From: Phycisphaerae bacterium
GTDB taxonomy: Bacteria > Planctomycetota > Phycisphaerae > UBA1845 > Fen-1342
DNA: 64,000 bases
Assembly: GCA_030428945.1 (NCBI GenBank)
Contig: JAUIEC010000002.1
Location: 248,001 to 312,000 of the forward strand
Reading direction: 5' to 3'
Below the pieces are notes generated by a model that saw nothing but the letters and a program-made list of their open reading frames with translations, was not told the origin of the DNA and did not search any database. Both the position numbers and the translations under genes were made by a program. Every line of letters starts with the position of its first letter. Position 1 is the first letter of the stretch. Shown here piece by piece: positions 8,903-18,341 of this stretch.

Positions 8903-10822
8903 TCAGTCGCGCAGATGTTCGAAGCGCGTCAGCAGTTCTTCGAACTGCGGGTGAAACGCGCGGTGCCCGTCCTCCGGGGCGATGATGTTCAGCAGGTAGC
9001 CGGTCGTTCCCGCCACCCAGACGATCTCGGTCGTCAGCATCGGACCGGGCTCGTCACCCCCCGGCGCGCGGGCGAAGCGGATCTGGTGCCCCTTGAGTCC
9101 GCCGATCTCCCGCGGCTCGTCGACCTGCAGATCGAAGTCCTTCATGTTCGTCCGAAACGCCTGCAGACGCGCGCTGATGATCGCCTTCGGCGGCGTCCCG
9201 GCCGGCAGGCCGTACGCGACGAAGTGAATCAGCACCTCGTCCCGTTCCGGGATCCGAAACCGGACGAGCGCCGTGCCGGCCGTGCTCTTGTCCTCCAGCA
9301 CCCAGGTCTCCTGCGGCGCGGCGATCCGGCAGGCGTAGTCGGTGTTGGTGTAGGTGCGACCGTCGATGCCCGTGGTGAACCGCTCGGCCAGCGTGGACGG
9401 GCGCGACTTCGACTCCGCGACCGTGATCTCCAGGCTCTCCGTCAGCGCCCAGCGCAGTTCCTGGGTACCCATCACCGTGTCGCTGTGAATGAACTTCAGC
9501 AGCGCGAACGACTCGCCCACCTCGTTGACGCTCGCGTCGACCGGAATCCAGCGATCCACGTAAACCTCGTTCCACATGTGCCCGCCCCAGTGCGTGCCCA
9601 TGATCCGCTCGCCCAGCGCGACCCGGGTCGGAATGCCGGCCGCGCGGGCCAGCGAGGCGAACAGCGTCGTGTACTCGGTGCACTTGCCGGTCTTGCACTC
9701 CAGCACCTGCGAGCCCGAAAGCGTCTCGGCCGGCATCGATCCCTCGACGTAGTCGGACACCCACCCGGCCAGGGCCCGCACCGCCTGCATCGCGGTCTTG
9801 CTGTCGCCCACGATTTCCCGGGCCTGCGCGGCGATCGCCGGGTGTTCGGGTTCGATGTAACGCGTCGTCGCCAGGTAGGCCGCCAGTGATTCGTCCCGGA
9901 TCGGCAGGGTCCGCGTGCTGTCGAGCGCCGGCGGCGCGCTGATCCGGACGACTGCTTCGTGCTGCCCGTCCTTCTCGGTGTGGCTGACGAGTCGCTGGCG
10001 CAGGTCCTCGAGTTCGAACCGCTCCAGCGCGATGTCCTTCCACCGCAGGCGGACGGTCAGTTCCGTCAGCCTCGCGAGGTTTCCGATCTCTTCCTTGATC
10101 GGAAACATCAGCACCTCGCGCCCCGCCATCGTCCAGTAGTCGATGTCTTCGGCCTCTTCCCGGCTGCACGATACGAGGTGCAGACTGGGCGACTTGAGCG
10201 TCATCTCGCGGACGTGCCCGGCCCGATCGTATTGCACGCTTCCGTGCGAGGGCGACACGGCCGACTTCATCTGCCAGGTGTGGCCGTCGTCATCGGTCCG
10301 GGTGCGCGTCAACGTGACGGTGTCGCGACTCCATTCGTCCGGGCGGATGACGCTGACCGTCAGTTCGGACTGGTCGGCGCGATCGGCGATCCAGTCGTCC
10401 AGGCAGACGTCGGGAATCGGTCCGTCGTCCAGGCTCACGGTGGATTGCGGGCCATCGCCGCCTTCGTCGCGGATCACCAGCAGGCCGTCCTCGATGCGAC
10501 CGCTCTGCGCCTTGCTGCCGGTCGCGGACTGGCCGCGCATCTGCACCGAGATCGGCCGGTAGTTCCGGTCCACCACCCAGACGCTCTCACCGATCATCTC
10601 CTGCTTCTGCACACCGAACAGGTTGATCAGCACGCGCGTGTGCGTCGCATAGCGAAAGCTGCCATCCGGTTGCCGCGTGACGACGACATGCTGCCGCCCG
10701 TAGCGCTGGCCGTCAGCCATGTAGGCGTACCAGGCTTCCTTCTCGCGCGGACCGGCCGCCAGCGCCGTCACAGGGCCGGTCGAAAGCAGGATCAGGAGCA
10801 GGGGCAGGGTCGGCTTGTGCAT
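8903..10822 (-). CDS. Secreted transglutaminase-like protein
   Basis: Predicted exported protein (639 aa) with a signal peptide (LPLLLILLSTGPVTALAAG). A transglutaminase-like cysteine core lies around residues 375-430, with all three catalytic residues visible: Cys in GKCTEYTTLFASLARAAG, His in GGHMWNEVYVD and Asp in PVDAS. The family includes peptidases and amidases, so a peptide-bond activity on an envelope substrate is plausible but unproven. The N-terminal 300 residues look like beta-rich accessory sequence without a family I can name. The ATG at 10822 is chosen because AGGAG stands ten bases upstream and it begins the signal peptide; the frame continuing to 10978 lacks these. Divergent from the sigma factor gene. 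Confidence 0.82.
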   Translation of the reverse strand: MHKPTLPLLLILLSTGPVTALAAGPREKEAWYAYMADGQRYGRQHVVVTRQPDGSFRYATHTRVLINLFGVQKQEMIGESVWVVDRNYRPISVQMRGQSATGSKAQSGRIEDGLLVIRDEGGDGPQSTVSLDDGPIPDVCLDDWIADRADQSELTVSVIRPDEWSRDTVTLTRTRTDDDGHTWQMKSAVSPSHGSVQYDRAGHVREMTLKSPSLHLVSCSREEAEDIDYWTMAGREVLMFPIKEEIGNLARLTELTVRLRWKDIALERFELEDLRQRLVSHTEKDGQHEAVVRISAPPALDSTRTLPIRDESLAAYLATTRYIEPEHPAIAAQAREIVGDSKTAMQAVRALAGWVSDYVEGSMPAETLSGSQVLECKTGKCTEYTTLFASLARAAGIPTRVALGERIMGTHWGGHMWNEVYVDRWIPVDASVNEVGESFALLKFIHSDTVMGTQELRWALTESLEITVAESKSRPSTLAERFTTGIDGRTYTNTDYACRIAAPQETWVLEDKSTAGTALVRFRIPERDEVLIHFVAYGLPAGTPPKAIISARLQAFRTNMKDFDLQVDEPREIGGLKGHQIRFARAPGGDEPGPMLTTEIVWVAGTTGYLLNIIAPEDGHRAFHPQFEELLTRFEHLRD

Positions 10823-11093
10823 CGTGAGACTCCTCGGAGGGCTACCCGGCAGCGTTCGGCGCTGCGCTCGTGCGCAGAGCGGCGCGATCCTACTGCCGGG
10901 GCGCGCCCGGCGGCAAGCACGAACCGGCGGGACACCGGGCGGACCGGCGACGCGCAGCGGCCGCAGGCCTGCCGCCACCGCGCACGCTGAACTCCAAACT
11001 CAGGTTCCCTCGGCGAGGGCGATCCGGGTACACTCAAACGCATCCTGTACGGATCCATCAGCACGATTGACAGGCTTGCGACCGGGCGACTCG

Positions 11094-11663
11094 ATGACTG
11101 ACACGCAGGTGACAACCCAGTTGCTGATCGACGCCTCGCAGGGGTCGCGGACCGCCCTGGATCAGTTGCTGCCGCAGGTCTACGACGAACTGCGGCGCGT
11201 GGCCGAGGCGCAGCTTCGCAACGAGCGGGCCGGGCACACCCTCGCGCCGACCGCCCTCGTGCACGAGGCCTACATCCGACTGATCGCGCAGGACCGCGTT
11301 GTCTGGCAGAACCGGGCGCACTTCTTCGCCCTCGCCGCCCAGGCGATCCGGCGGATCCTGATCGATCACGCCCGCCAGCGGCAGGCCCGCAAACGCGGCG
11401 GAGACTGGGGACGCATCACCCTGGCCGGCCTGCCGAGCGATACACCCGATGACCAGGTCGACCTGCTGGCTCTCGAGGAAGGACTCGCCGAACTCGCCAA
11501 CCTGCACGAGCGGCAGGCCCGCGTCGTCGAACTGCGGTTCTTCGGCGGACTGACCGAAGCCGAAGTGGCCGAGGTGCTCGGCGTCCACCGCTCGACGGTC
11601 GCCGACGACTGGGCCCTCGCCCGCGCGTGGCTCTCGCGCCGCCTGGCGGAGCCGACCTCGTGA
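11094..11663 (+). CDS. ECF-type RNA polymerase sigma factor (planctomycete kinase-linked group)
   Basis: Alternative sigma factor (189 aa). Region 2 is visible in LLPQVYDELRRVAEAQLRNER and LVHEAYIRLI, followed by WQNRAHFFALAAQAIRRILIDHARQ, typical of the TIGR02999-like sigma group common in planctomycetes and acidobacteria. Region 4 carries the helix-turn-helix VELRFFGGLTEAEVAEVLGVHRSTV. The stop overlaps the GTG start of a Ser/Thr kinase gene (GTGA), so the two are co-translated. In this group a neighbouring kinase rather than a classical anti-sigma factor is thought to control the sigma factor; here that is inference from coupling. Confidence 0.94.
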   Translation: MTDTQVTTQLLIDASQGSRTALDQLLPQVYDELRRVAEAQLRNERAGHTLAPTALVHEAYIRLIAQDRVVWQNRAHFFALAAQAIRRILIDHARQRQARKRGGDWGRITLAGLPSDTPDDQVDLLALEEGLAELANLHERQARVVELRFFGGLTEAEVAEVLGVHRSTVADDWALARAWLSRRLAEPTS

Positions 11664-14446
11664 CCCCCGACCGCCACGCCCGGATCGCGGAAGTCTTCGC
11701 GGCCGCCCGGCGCGTCGAAGGCGCCGCGCGGACCCGCCTGCTCGCCGAGCAGTGCGGCCAGGATGCCGACCTGCGGAGCGAAGTCGAGGCGCTGCTCGAT
11801 CACCACGCCGCACCGCGCGTCAATCTCGATCAGCCGGCCCTCGATCAACTGCCGTCCAGCCTGCAGGCGGAACTGCCCGACGCGGCCCGCGACCGGACGC
11901 TGACGCCGCCCCCGATTCCCGGTTTCGACCTCGGCCCGCAGATCGGCGCCGGCGGCATGGGCATCGTCTATCGCGCCACCCAGCAGCAGCCCCGGCGCGA
12001 TGTGGCGCTCAAGCTGGTCCGCCCGGGCTTCGCGCACCAGCACGCGCTCCGTCGCTTCGAACAGGAGGCCGCGATCCTCGCCCGCCTCGAACACCCCGCC
12101 ATCGCGCGCCTGTACGCCTTCGGCGTGGCCGACGCCACCGGACGGGCCCAGCCCTACTTCGCGATGGAGTACGTCGACGGCAGCGATCTGCGGACACACC
12201 TGCGCACCCGGCAGCCGTCGCGCGACGCGCTGCTCGACCTGTTCGTGCGGATCGCCGAGGCGGTCCACTTCGCCCACACCCGCGGCGTGCTGCATCGCGA
12301 CCTGAAACCGGGCAACATCCTGGTCTCCGCCAACGGACGGCCGAAGATCCTCGACTTCGGCATCGGCAAACTGCTGGACGAACCGGTCGATGATTCCGCC
12401 AACATCACCCTGACCGGACAGGTGCTCGGCACGCCCGCCTACATGTCGCCGGAACAGGCCGGCGGGGCGCTGGAGCAGGTCGACACCCGCTCGGATGTCT
12501 ACTCCCTCGGCGTGGTGCTCTTCGAGATGCTCAGCGGGCAACTGCCGCACCCGGTCGCCGACAAGCCCTTCGCCCAGGCCCTGCGGATGATCGCCGAACA
12601 GCCGCCCGCGACGCTGCGCAGCACCGGCGACTTCGAGCGCGACCTCGAACTGATCGCCGGCAAGGCCCTCGAACACGAACCCGCCCGCCGCTACCAGAGC
12701 GCCGCCGCCCTGGCCGATGACATCACCCGCTTCCGACGGCACGAGCCGATCGCCGCCCGGCGACCGACCCTCGGATACCAGCTTGCCCGCCTGGCCCGGC
12801 GGCATCGTCCGGCGTTCGTCGCCGCCGGCGTCGCGCTCGCCGCTCTGCTGATCGGGGCCGTCGGCCTGACCTGGGGCCTGGTCGACGCCACCCGCGCCCG
12901 CGGACTCGCCGAGCAGCGCCTCCAGCGGGCCGAGAAGGCCGAACGCCTCTCGGCCGAACGACTGGTCGAGTCCGAGGCCGCCCGCACCGAGAGCGAACGC
13001 CAGGCCGCGATCACGTCGGCCGTCAACGCCTTCTTCAACGAGGACCTGCTGCGGCAACTCGATCCGGCCGTCGGACGGCACGATATCACGTTACGCGAGG
13101 CGATCGACGCCGCCCGCGATCGCCTCGCCGATCGCTTCGCCGACGAACCACTCGTCCGGGCTTCGATCCTCTACACGCTGGGCGATGCCTACGTGACCCT
13201 GGCCCGTTACGACGAGGCCGAAACACTGCTGATCGAGGCGCTCGAACTGCGCCGCGCCGCCCTCTCACCGGTGCACGACGACGTGATGGCCGCCGAGAGC
13301 GCCCTGGTGCTGGTCTACTCCGATCGCGGCGAAACCGACCGGGCGATCGAGATGAACGAACAGATGCTGGCCGCCCGGCTCGAAGCGTTCGGCCCGGAAA
13401 GCCCCGAGTCACTCGCGATGATGAACAACCTCGCGATGCTGCACATGGACCAGGGCGACCTCGAACGGGCGCTGCCGCTCAGCGAACGCGTCTGCACCAC
13501 CATGCAGCGCGTCGCGCCGGACAACCCCGAAACGCTCGCCACGATGATCAACCTGGCGCTGCTCTACAAGCGGGTCGATCGCCTCGCCGACGCCGAAACA
13601 CTGCTGACCGACTGCAACGACTTCGCCCGGCGCGTGCTGCCGGACGACCATCCCTACTTCGGCTACATCTGGAACCACCTCGGCACGCTCTACCTGCTCC
13701 AGGCCCGCCCGACCGACGCGGCCGCCGAGTTCGAACGCGTCGTCGACCTGCGGACGCGGCTGGTCGGCGACCGGCACCCCGGAACACTCACCGGACGCAC
13801 CAACCTGGCCACGGCGCTGACCACCCTCGGCGAATTCGACCAGGCCGAGCGGATTTTCCTCGACGCGATCGAAATCCGCAGCGAGGAACTCGGACCCCGC
13901 CACGCCACCGTCCTCGCCAGTCAGCACAACCTCGCCCGCCTGTATCGCGAGGCCGGCGATCCGACCGCCGCGCGGCGCCTGACCGAACGCGTGCTGCAGG
14001 CCCGCACCGAGGACCTCGGCCCCGACCATCCCGACACCCTGCTGACCGCCGGACTGCACGGCGGCGTCCTCGCCGATGCCGGCGAACGCGACGCCGCCAT
14101 CGTGCTCCTGACCGAGACGCTCGCCGCCCAGGACGAAACGCTCGGCCCGCGGCACACCGAGACCGTCTCGACCCGCTCGGAACTCGCCCGCGCCTACCTG
14201 GCCGCCGACCAGCCCGAATCCGCCCGCGAGGTGGCCGCCGATGCGCTGCGGGAGCTCACCCGCGGCCCCCATCCGCGCGTCGACCTGCACGTGGCCCTGC
14301 TCGTCACGCTCGGCCGCGCGCAGTGCGCCCTCGGCGCGATCGATGACGGCGCTGCCCGCCTCCGCCAGGCGGCCGCCTTGTGCCAGGCATCCCCGGACGC
14401 GGCCGGCTGCGCGGCCCTGCGATCCGAGGTCGATCTCTGCCCGTAA
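11660..14446 (+). CDS. Transmembrane Ser/Thr protein kinase with C-terminal TPR repeats
   Basis: Hanks-type kinase of 928 aa starting at GTG 11660, which overlaps the sigma factor stop by four bases and has GGAG upstream. The kinase domain (about 87-350) is intact: glycine loop GAGGMGIVYRA, ATP-binding Lys in DVALKLV (118), HRDLKPGN (catalytic Asp 214), DFG (232) and GTPAYMSPEQ. One membrane helix (FVAAGVALAALLIGAVGLTW, around 395-415) separates it from a coiled stretch and about nine TPR units of the kinesin-light-chain type (AETLLTDC, AERIFLDAIEIR). Probable sensor/effector partner of the upstream ECF sigma factor. Confidence 0.95.
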   Translation: MTPDRHARIAEVFAAARRVEGAARTRLLAEQCGQDADLRSEVEALLDHHAAPRVNLDQPALDQLPSSLQAELPDAARDRTLTPPPIPGFDLGPQIGAGGMGIVYRATQQQPRRDVALKLVRPGFAHQHALRRFEQEAAILARLEHPAIARLYAFGVADATGRAQPYFAMEYVDGSDLRTHLRTRQPSRDALLDLFVRIAEAVHFAHTRGVLHRDLKPGNILVSANGRPKILDFGIGKLLDEPVDDSANITLTGQVLGTPAYMSPEQAGGALEQVDTRSDVYSLGVVLFEMLSGQLPHPVADKPFAQALRMIAEQPPATLRSTGDFERDLELIAGKALEHEPARRYQSAAALADDITRFRRHEPIAARRPTLGYQLARLARRHRPAFVAAGVALAALLIGAVGLTWGLVDATRARGLAEQRLQRAEKAERLSAERLVESEAARTESERQAAITSAVNAFFNEDLLRQLDPAVGRHDITLREAIDAARDRLADRFADEPLVRASILYTLGDAYVTLARYDEAETLLIEALELRRAALSPVHDDVMAAESALVLVYSDRGETDRAIEMNEQMLAARLEAFGPESPESLAMMNNLAMLHMDQGDLERALPLSERVCTTMQRVAPDNPETLATMINLALLYKRVDRLADAETLLTDCNDFARRVLPDDHPYFGYIWNHLGTLYLLQARPTDAAAEFERVVDLRTRLVGDRHPGTLTGRTNLATALTTLGEFDQAERIFLDAIEIRSEELGPRHATVLASQHNLARLYREAGDPTAARRLTERVLQARTEDLGPDHPDTLLTAGLHGGVLADAGERDAAIVLLTETLAAQDETLGPRHTETVSTRSELARAYLAADQPESAREVAADALRELTRGPHPRVDLHVALLVTLGRAQCALGAIDDGAARLRQAAALCQASPDAAGCAALRSEVDLCP

Positions 14447-14464
14447 GGAGCGGGGTGGTGCCGC

Positions 14465-15064
14465 ATGTCTGAACCCGGGCCAGTCCGACGATCCGCCGCG
14501 GGCGTTCGTTGGCGCTTCGTCTGGGCCCTTCCGCTGGCCTGGGCGACGCTCAGCTACTGGGCGCTGCATCATCCGGGTGACGAGTACGGCCTGTGGGCCG
14601 CGGGTTCGCTGGCCGGCATCTGGGTCGCGCGCTTCGTTCGCATCGTCGGCAGCATCTGGAACCCGGTGCCGGCGGTGCTGCTGTGCGGTGCGGCCGTGAT
14701 GGCGCTGGCCGGGCTGCTGCTGGACCTGTTGCGCACGCCGCGAAAGTTGTGGCTGCTGCTGTGGCTTGGCGCCGCGCTGCTCGTGCTGGTCACTTCGCTG
14801 AACGCGTATCCGAGCTACCAGCGGGCGATGCAGAAGAACGGCTCGCTGCTCGCGTACGTGCTGTTCGCCGCGAACCTCGGCCTGACCGCGGCCAGCGCCG
14901 TCGCGCTGCCGGTGATGACCACCTGGCGGGCGCTGCAGCGCCGCCCCGGGCCCGGCCACTGCCAGGTCTGCGGCTACAACCTGACCGGCAGCCCCGACGA
15001 ACGCTGCCCGGAGTGCGGGCACCCGATCGCGGACGCCCGGGACGATCCGGGCATCCGCGACTGA
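14465..15064 (+). CDS. Hypothetical membrane protein with C-terminal Cys4 zinc ribbon
   Basis: Small integral membrane protein (199 aa) of unknown function: four to five hydrophobic segments, then a cytoplasmic tail with a zinc ribbon, CQVCGYNLTG-11 residues-CPECG. This tail on otherwise unrelated membrane proteins is frequent in planctomycetes; the metal-binding role is inferred from the two CxxC pairs. Starts 18 bases after the kinase gene, with AAGGAG just after that gene's stop, so it is probably in the same transcript. A second protein of this kind is encoded at 24448. Confidence 0.75.
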   Translation: MSEPGPVRRSAAGVRWRFVWALPLAWATLSYWALHHPGDEYGLWAAGSLAGIWVARFVRIVGSIWNPVPAVLLCGAAVMALAGLLLDLLRTPRKLWLLLWLGAALLVLVTSLNAYPSYQRAMQKNGSLLAYVLFAANLGLTAASAVALPVMTTWRALQRRPGPGHCQVCGYNLTGSPDERCPECGHPIADARDDPGIRD

Positions 15065-15080
15065 TCGCGGGCATCCGCGC

Positions 15081-15980
15081 TCAGCCGAACAGCGTCTTCC
15101 GGGCGGCTTCGGTAATGGCGACGACAGCCGGGTTGTGCAGGCGTCGTTCTCCGGAAATGGCGTAGAACTGCTCACCGATGCCGGGCAGTTCACCCACGGC
15201 CCGCACGTTGTACTGCCTGGTGATCGCGTCGGCGATCGCGCTCGGCCCGGCAAACGCGCCGAGCCCGGCCTGGCCGCACGCCTTCAGCAGCGCGCTGTCT
15301 TCGAACTCCGCCACGGTCCGCGGATGCAGGTCGTGGTCGTCGAGCCAGCGCTGCAGATCGCGTCGCAGCGCGGTGTTGCGGGTGGGAAGCAGGAACGGGG
15401 CGCCGTCCAGGGAGGCCGGGAAGTTCCGACGCAGCCGGGTCGCCAGCTTCGGCACCGCGAAGACGGTCACGCCGGACTCCCCCAGCAGGTGGTTGTAGAC
15501 GCGAAAGCTCGAGTCCGCCTGGCTGGGCGTGTCGGCGATGACGACATCCAGCTTGTGCAGCGCCAGTTCGGCCAGCAGATCCGCAACCTTGCCCTCGCTG
15601 CAGACGAGCCGGACGGTGTCTTCGAGCTGAAACGCGGGCACCAGCAGGTGGTAGACGATCAGCTTGGGAACCACGTCGGCGACCCCGACGTGCAACGGGT
15701 GCGCACGCCCCGGCCCGTGCCCGCGGATCGCCTGCTGCAGTTCCTCGCCCAGCGTGAAGATCTCGTCCGCGTAGCGGTACACCACCGCGCCGAACTCGGA
15801 GAGCTTCAGACGCCGGCCCTGCCGCACGAACAGGTCCTGGCCCAGTTGCCGCTCGAGCACCCGAAGCTGGCTCGAGATCGTCGGCTGCGCCAGCCCGAGC
15901 CGCGCCCCGGCCGCCGAGATCGTGCCCTCGCGGGCCACCGTCCAGAAGTACAGCAGGTGGTGATAATTGAGCCAGTCCAT
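15081..15980 (-). CDS. nhaR: LysR family regulator, NhaR-like
   Basis: Transcriptional activator (299 aa). The N-terminus MDWLNYHHLLYFWTVAREG with the HTH GARLGLAQPTISSQLRVLE and the following RKGRxLxxSExGxxVYRYADE-like segment are characteristic of NhaR rather than generic LysR proteins. In enterobacteria NhaR responds to sodium and pH and activates the antiporter gene nhaA; no antiporter gene is seen here, so the local target is unknown. The divergent neighbour is a ribosome hibernation factor. The 120-base gap between them is conspicuously AT-rich for this genome (around 15985-16045) and is the likely binding region. Confidence 0.88.
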   Translation of the reverse strand: MDWLNYHHLLYFWTVAREGTISAAGARLGLAQPTISSQLRVLERQLGQDLFVRQGRRLKLSEFGAVVYRYADEIFTLGEELQQAIRGHGPGRAHPLHVGVADVVPKLIVYHLLVPAFQLEDTVRLVCSEGKVADLLAELALHKLDVVIADTPSQADSSFRVYNHLLGESGVTVFAVPKLATRLRRNFPASLDGAPFLLPTRNTALRRDLQRWLDDHDLHPRTVAEFEDSALLKACGQAGLGAFAGPSAIADAITRQYNVRAVGELPGIGEQFYAISGERRLHNPAVVAITEAARKTLFG

Positions 15981-16101
15981 CGCGGTCTCGCATATCGAAA
16001 AATACGAATAACAAAGGTGAATATATCTATTTTGTGAGAGAAGGGGAAGGCGCTACGATTCTGGTGCCGACAAGACGCCCACGGGCGAAAGGAGAAGCGC
16101 A

Positions 16102-16446
16102 ATGGTGGTCCGGTTCACATTCCGAGGTCTGAAGCGCGAGGAACACGTCCGGCAGTTCGGGCTCCGCTGCCTGCGGTACGCCCTCGGACGCTTCGCCGCC
16201 GACCTCCGCGACGTCGAGGTCATCCTCGAGGATTCCAACGGCGACAAGGGCGGAATCGACAAACGCTGCCGCATCAGCATCCGACTGCGACGCGGCGGCG
16301 TCCTGCAGGCCTCGGTCCGCGACGCCAGTTGCGAGTCGGCCCTGCATCGCGCAACCAGCCGCCTGCGGCGTCAACTCCAGGCGGCCGTAGGCGAACGCAA
16401 CCAGCGCAAGCCGCATCGCCTCCGAACCGGGGCCGCCACCACCTGA
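16102..16446 (+). CDS. HPF/RaiA family ribosome hibernation-promoting factor
   Basis: Ribosome-associated protein of 114 aa, of the short HPF/YfiA type. The single S30AE-like domain shows the family pattern: an N-terminal strand (VRFTFRGL), a helix (LRCLRYALGRFA), then DVEVILEDSNGDKGGIDKRCRISIRL and a second amphipathic helix (ALHRATSRLRRQLQ). Such proteins bind the 30S decoding region and silence ribosomes in stationary phase or stress. A strong AAGGAG lies eight bases before the ATG. About 190 bases separate it from the secretion operon downstream; whether they are co-transcribed is not clear. Confidence 0.85.
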   Translation: MVVRFTFRGLKREEHVRQFGLRCLRYALGRFAADLRDVEVILEDSNGDKGGIDKRCRISIRLRRGGVLQASVRDASCESALHRATSRLRRQLQAAVGERNQRKPHRLRTGAATT

Positions 16447-16634
16447 CGCGGCCCCGACGGACCCGGGGAACTTCCCCGAACCAGGAAGCACGTCGTCCGA
16501 CCCGACCCTCGGGAACGGCCGGACGACAACACACACCGGCCGGGCGTTGCCGCGACGCTCGGCCGGATGGTATCTGAGGTCGGCCGCCCGTCGGCGGACC
16601 GCCCGCGGTCGGAACCGGGACACAGGGAGTGGGC

Positions 16635-18341
16635 ATGGCGACTCTTGAAGCTGCCGAGCACGCGACGCCGCCGCTGCGGCGACTGATGCAGTTGATCGCG
16701 CCCGAACGGCACGACGTCGGCGTCGTGATCACGTTCTCCGTGCTGGTCGGACTGCTGACCCTCGCGGTTCCGATCGCCGTCCAGGCACTCGTCAACTTCG
16801 TGGCCTTCGGCGGACTGGTGCAGCCGCTGCTCATCCTCAGCGCGGTCCTGTTCGCCTTCCTCGCCCTGGCCGGGTTCGTCCGAACGATCAAGACCTACGC
16901 GGTCGAAATGATCCAGCGGCGACTGTTCGTCCGCACCGCGCACGAACTCGCCCATCGCCTGCCGCGCGTCCGCATGTCCGAGTACGATCGGCACCACGGA
17001 CCCGAACTGGTCAACCGGTTCTTCGAAGTGCTGACGCTCCAGAAAGCCGGATCGATCCTGCTGCTCGACGGCATCGGCGTCGCCCTGCAGAGCTGCATCG
17101 CACTCGTCATCCTCGCCTTCTACCACCCGTTCCTGCTGGCGTTCGACATCGTCCTGGTCGGCGTGGTGGCCCTCATCCTGTTCGTCGTCGGGCGCGGCGG
17201 CGTCGCAACCGCCATCGCCGAGTCCAGGGCCAAGTACGCCGTCGCGGCCGCACTCGAGGAAATCGCCCGCAACCCGCTGACCTTCAAGTCGCTCGGCGGC
17301 ATGCAGTACGCCGCCGGACGCACCGATCGCCTCGCCGTCGACTACGTCCAGGCCCGCCAGGCGCACTTCCGAATCGTCCTCCGCCAGATCGTCGGCGCCG
17401 TCCTGCTGCAGGCCGTGGCCGGGACCGCACTCCTGCTGGTCGGCGGCTGGCTCGTCATCCAGGGACAACTCACCCTCGGCCAGCTTGTCGCCGCCGAACT
17501 GATCGTCGCCAGCATGCTCGCGGCCTTCGCCAAGTTCGGAAAACAGCTCGAGAGCTTCTACGACCTGCTGGCCGGCGTCGACAAGCTCGGACAGTTGCTC
17601 GACCTGCAACTCGATCTCGCCCGCGCAGGCACCGCCGACGGCGGGTCCGGACCGGCCGGACTCCTCGTCCATGACGTCTCCTACGCCTTCCCCGGCCGCC
17701 CGCCGATCATTCAGGGGCTCAGCCTGCAGGTCGAGCCGGGGGAACGGGTCTGCGTCTTCGGCACCCAGGGCAGTGGCAAGAGCACGCTGGCCGAACTGCT
17801 CTACGGTGTCCGGACGCCCGCGCATGGCTACCTGGCGCTGGACGGTGATGACTACCGCGACCTCGGTTCCGAATCGCTGCGGTCCGCCGTCGCGCTGGTC
17901 AAGGGCTTCGAAGTCATCGAGGCCTCCATCTTCGAAAACGTCCGCCTCGGCCGGTCGGAGATCGACCGCGCCATGGTCCGCGAGGCGCTCGACCGCGTCG
18001 GTCTGCTCGACGAGGTCCGGCTGCTGCCGGACGGGATCGAAACGCCGTTGAACGCCCAGGGCCGCCCGCTGTCCGGCGGACAACTGCGCCGCATCCTGAT
18101 CGCGCGGGCCATCGTCGCCCGCCCGCGACTGATCGTCGTCGACGGGCTTCTGGATGACCTCGACGCCGACGCCACCCGCCAGGTGCTGCAGGCACTGTTC
18201 CATCCCGATCGAAGCTGGACCGTGGTCGTGCTCAGCCACGCCCCGCACATGCCGCCCGGTTTCGATCGCCAGTTGCAGTTGTCGGCCCTGTACCAGGCCG
18301 GCGACACCGACGCGTCCGTCACCGCGGAGAGCGCCCGATGA
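16635..18341 (+). CDS. Type I secretion ABC transporter with noncanonical Q-loop and Walker B
   Basis: Half-size ABC exporter (568 aa): about six transmembrane helices (residues 20-330), no C39 peptidase domain, then a nucleotide-binding domain. Walker A is GTQGSGKSTL (near 378), the signature is LSGGQLRRI (near 480) and the H-loop is LSHAPH. Two positions are unusual: Walker B reads LIVVDGLLDDLD, with Gly where the catalytic Glu is expected, and the Q-loop segment reads ALVKGFEV without the Gln. The ATG at 16635 is preferred over the GTG two codons earlier because GGGAG is correctly spaced for it. Its stop overlaps the next start (ATGA). With the following HlyD and TolC genes it forms a complete tripartite exporter; the substrate is unknown. 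Confidence 0.92.
   Translation: MATLEAAEHATPPLRRLMQLIAPERHDVGVVITFSVLVGLLTLAVPIAVQALVNFVAFGGLVQPLLILSAVLFAFLALAGFVRTIKTYAVEMIQRRLFVRTAHELAHRLPRVRMSEYDRHHGPELVNRFFEVLTLQKAGSILLLDGIGVALQSCIALVILAFYHPFLLAFDIVLVGVVALILFVVGRGGVATAIAESRAKYAVAAALEEIARNPLTFKSLGGMQYAAGRTDRLAVDYVQARQAHFRIVLRQIVGAVLLQAVAGTALLLVGGWLVIQGQLTLGQLVAAELIVASMLAAFAKFGKQLESFYDLLAGVDKLGQLLDLQLDLARAGTADGGSGPAGLLVHDVSYAFPGRPPIIQGLSLQVEPGERVCVFGTQGSGKSTLAELLYGVRTPAHGYLALDGDDYRDLGSESLRSAVALVKGFEVIEASIFENVRLGRSEIDRAMVREALDRVGLLDEVRLLPDGIETPLNAQGRPLSGGQLRRILIARAIVARPRLIVVDGLLDDLDADATRQVLQALFHPDRSWTVVVLSHAPHMPPGFDRQLQLSALYQAGDTDASVTAESAR

Noticed and set aside
16446..16634. Possible riboswitch or leader RNA before the secretion operon
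   Set aside because: Only short GC hairpins were seen; no known riboswitch core could be matched by eye.
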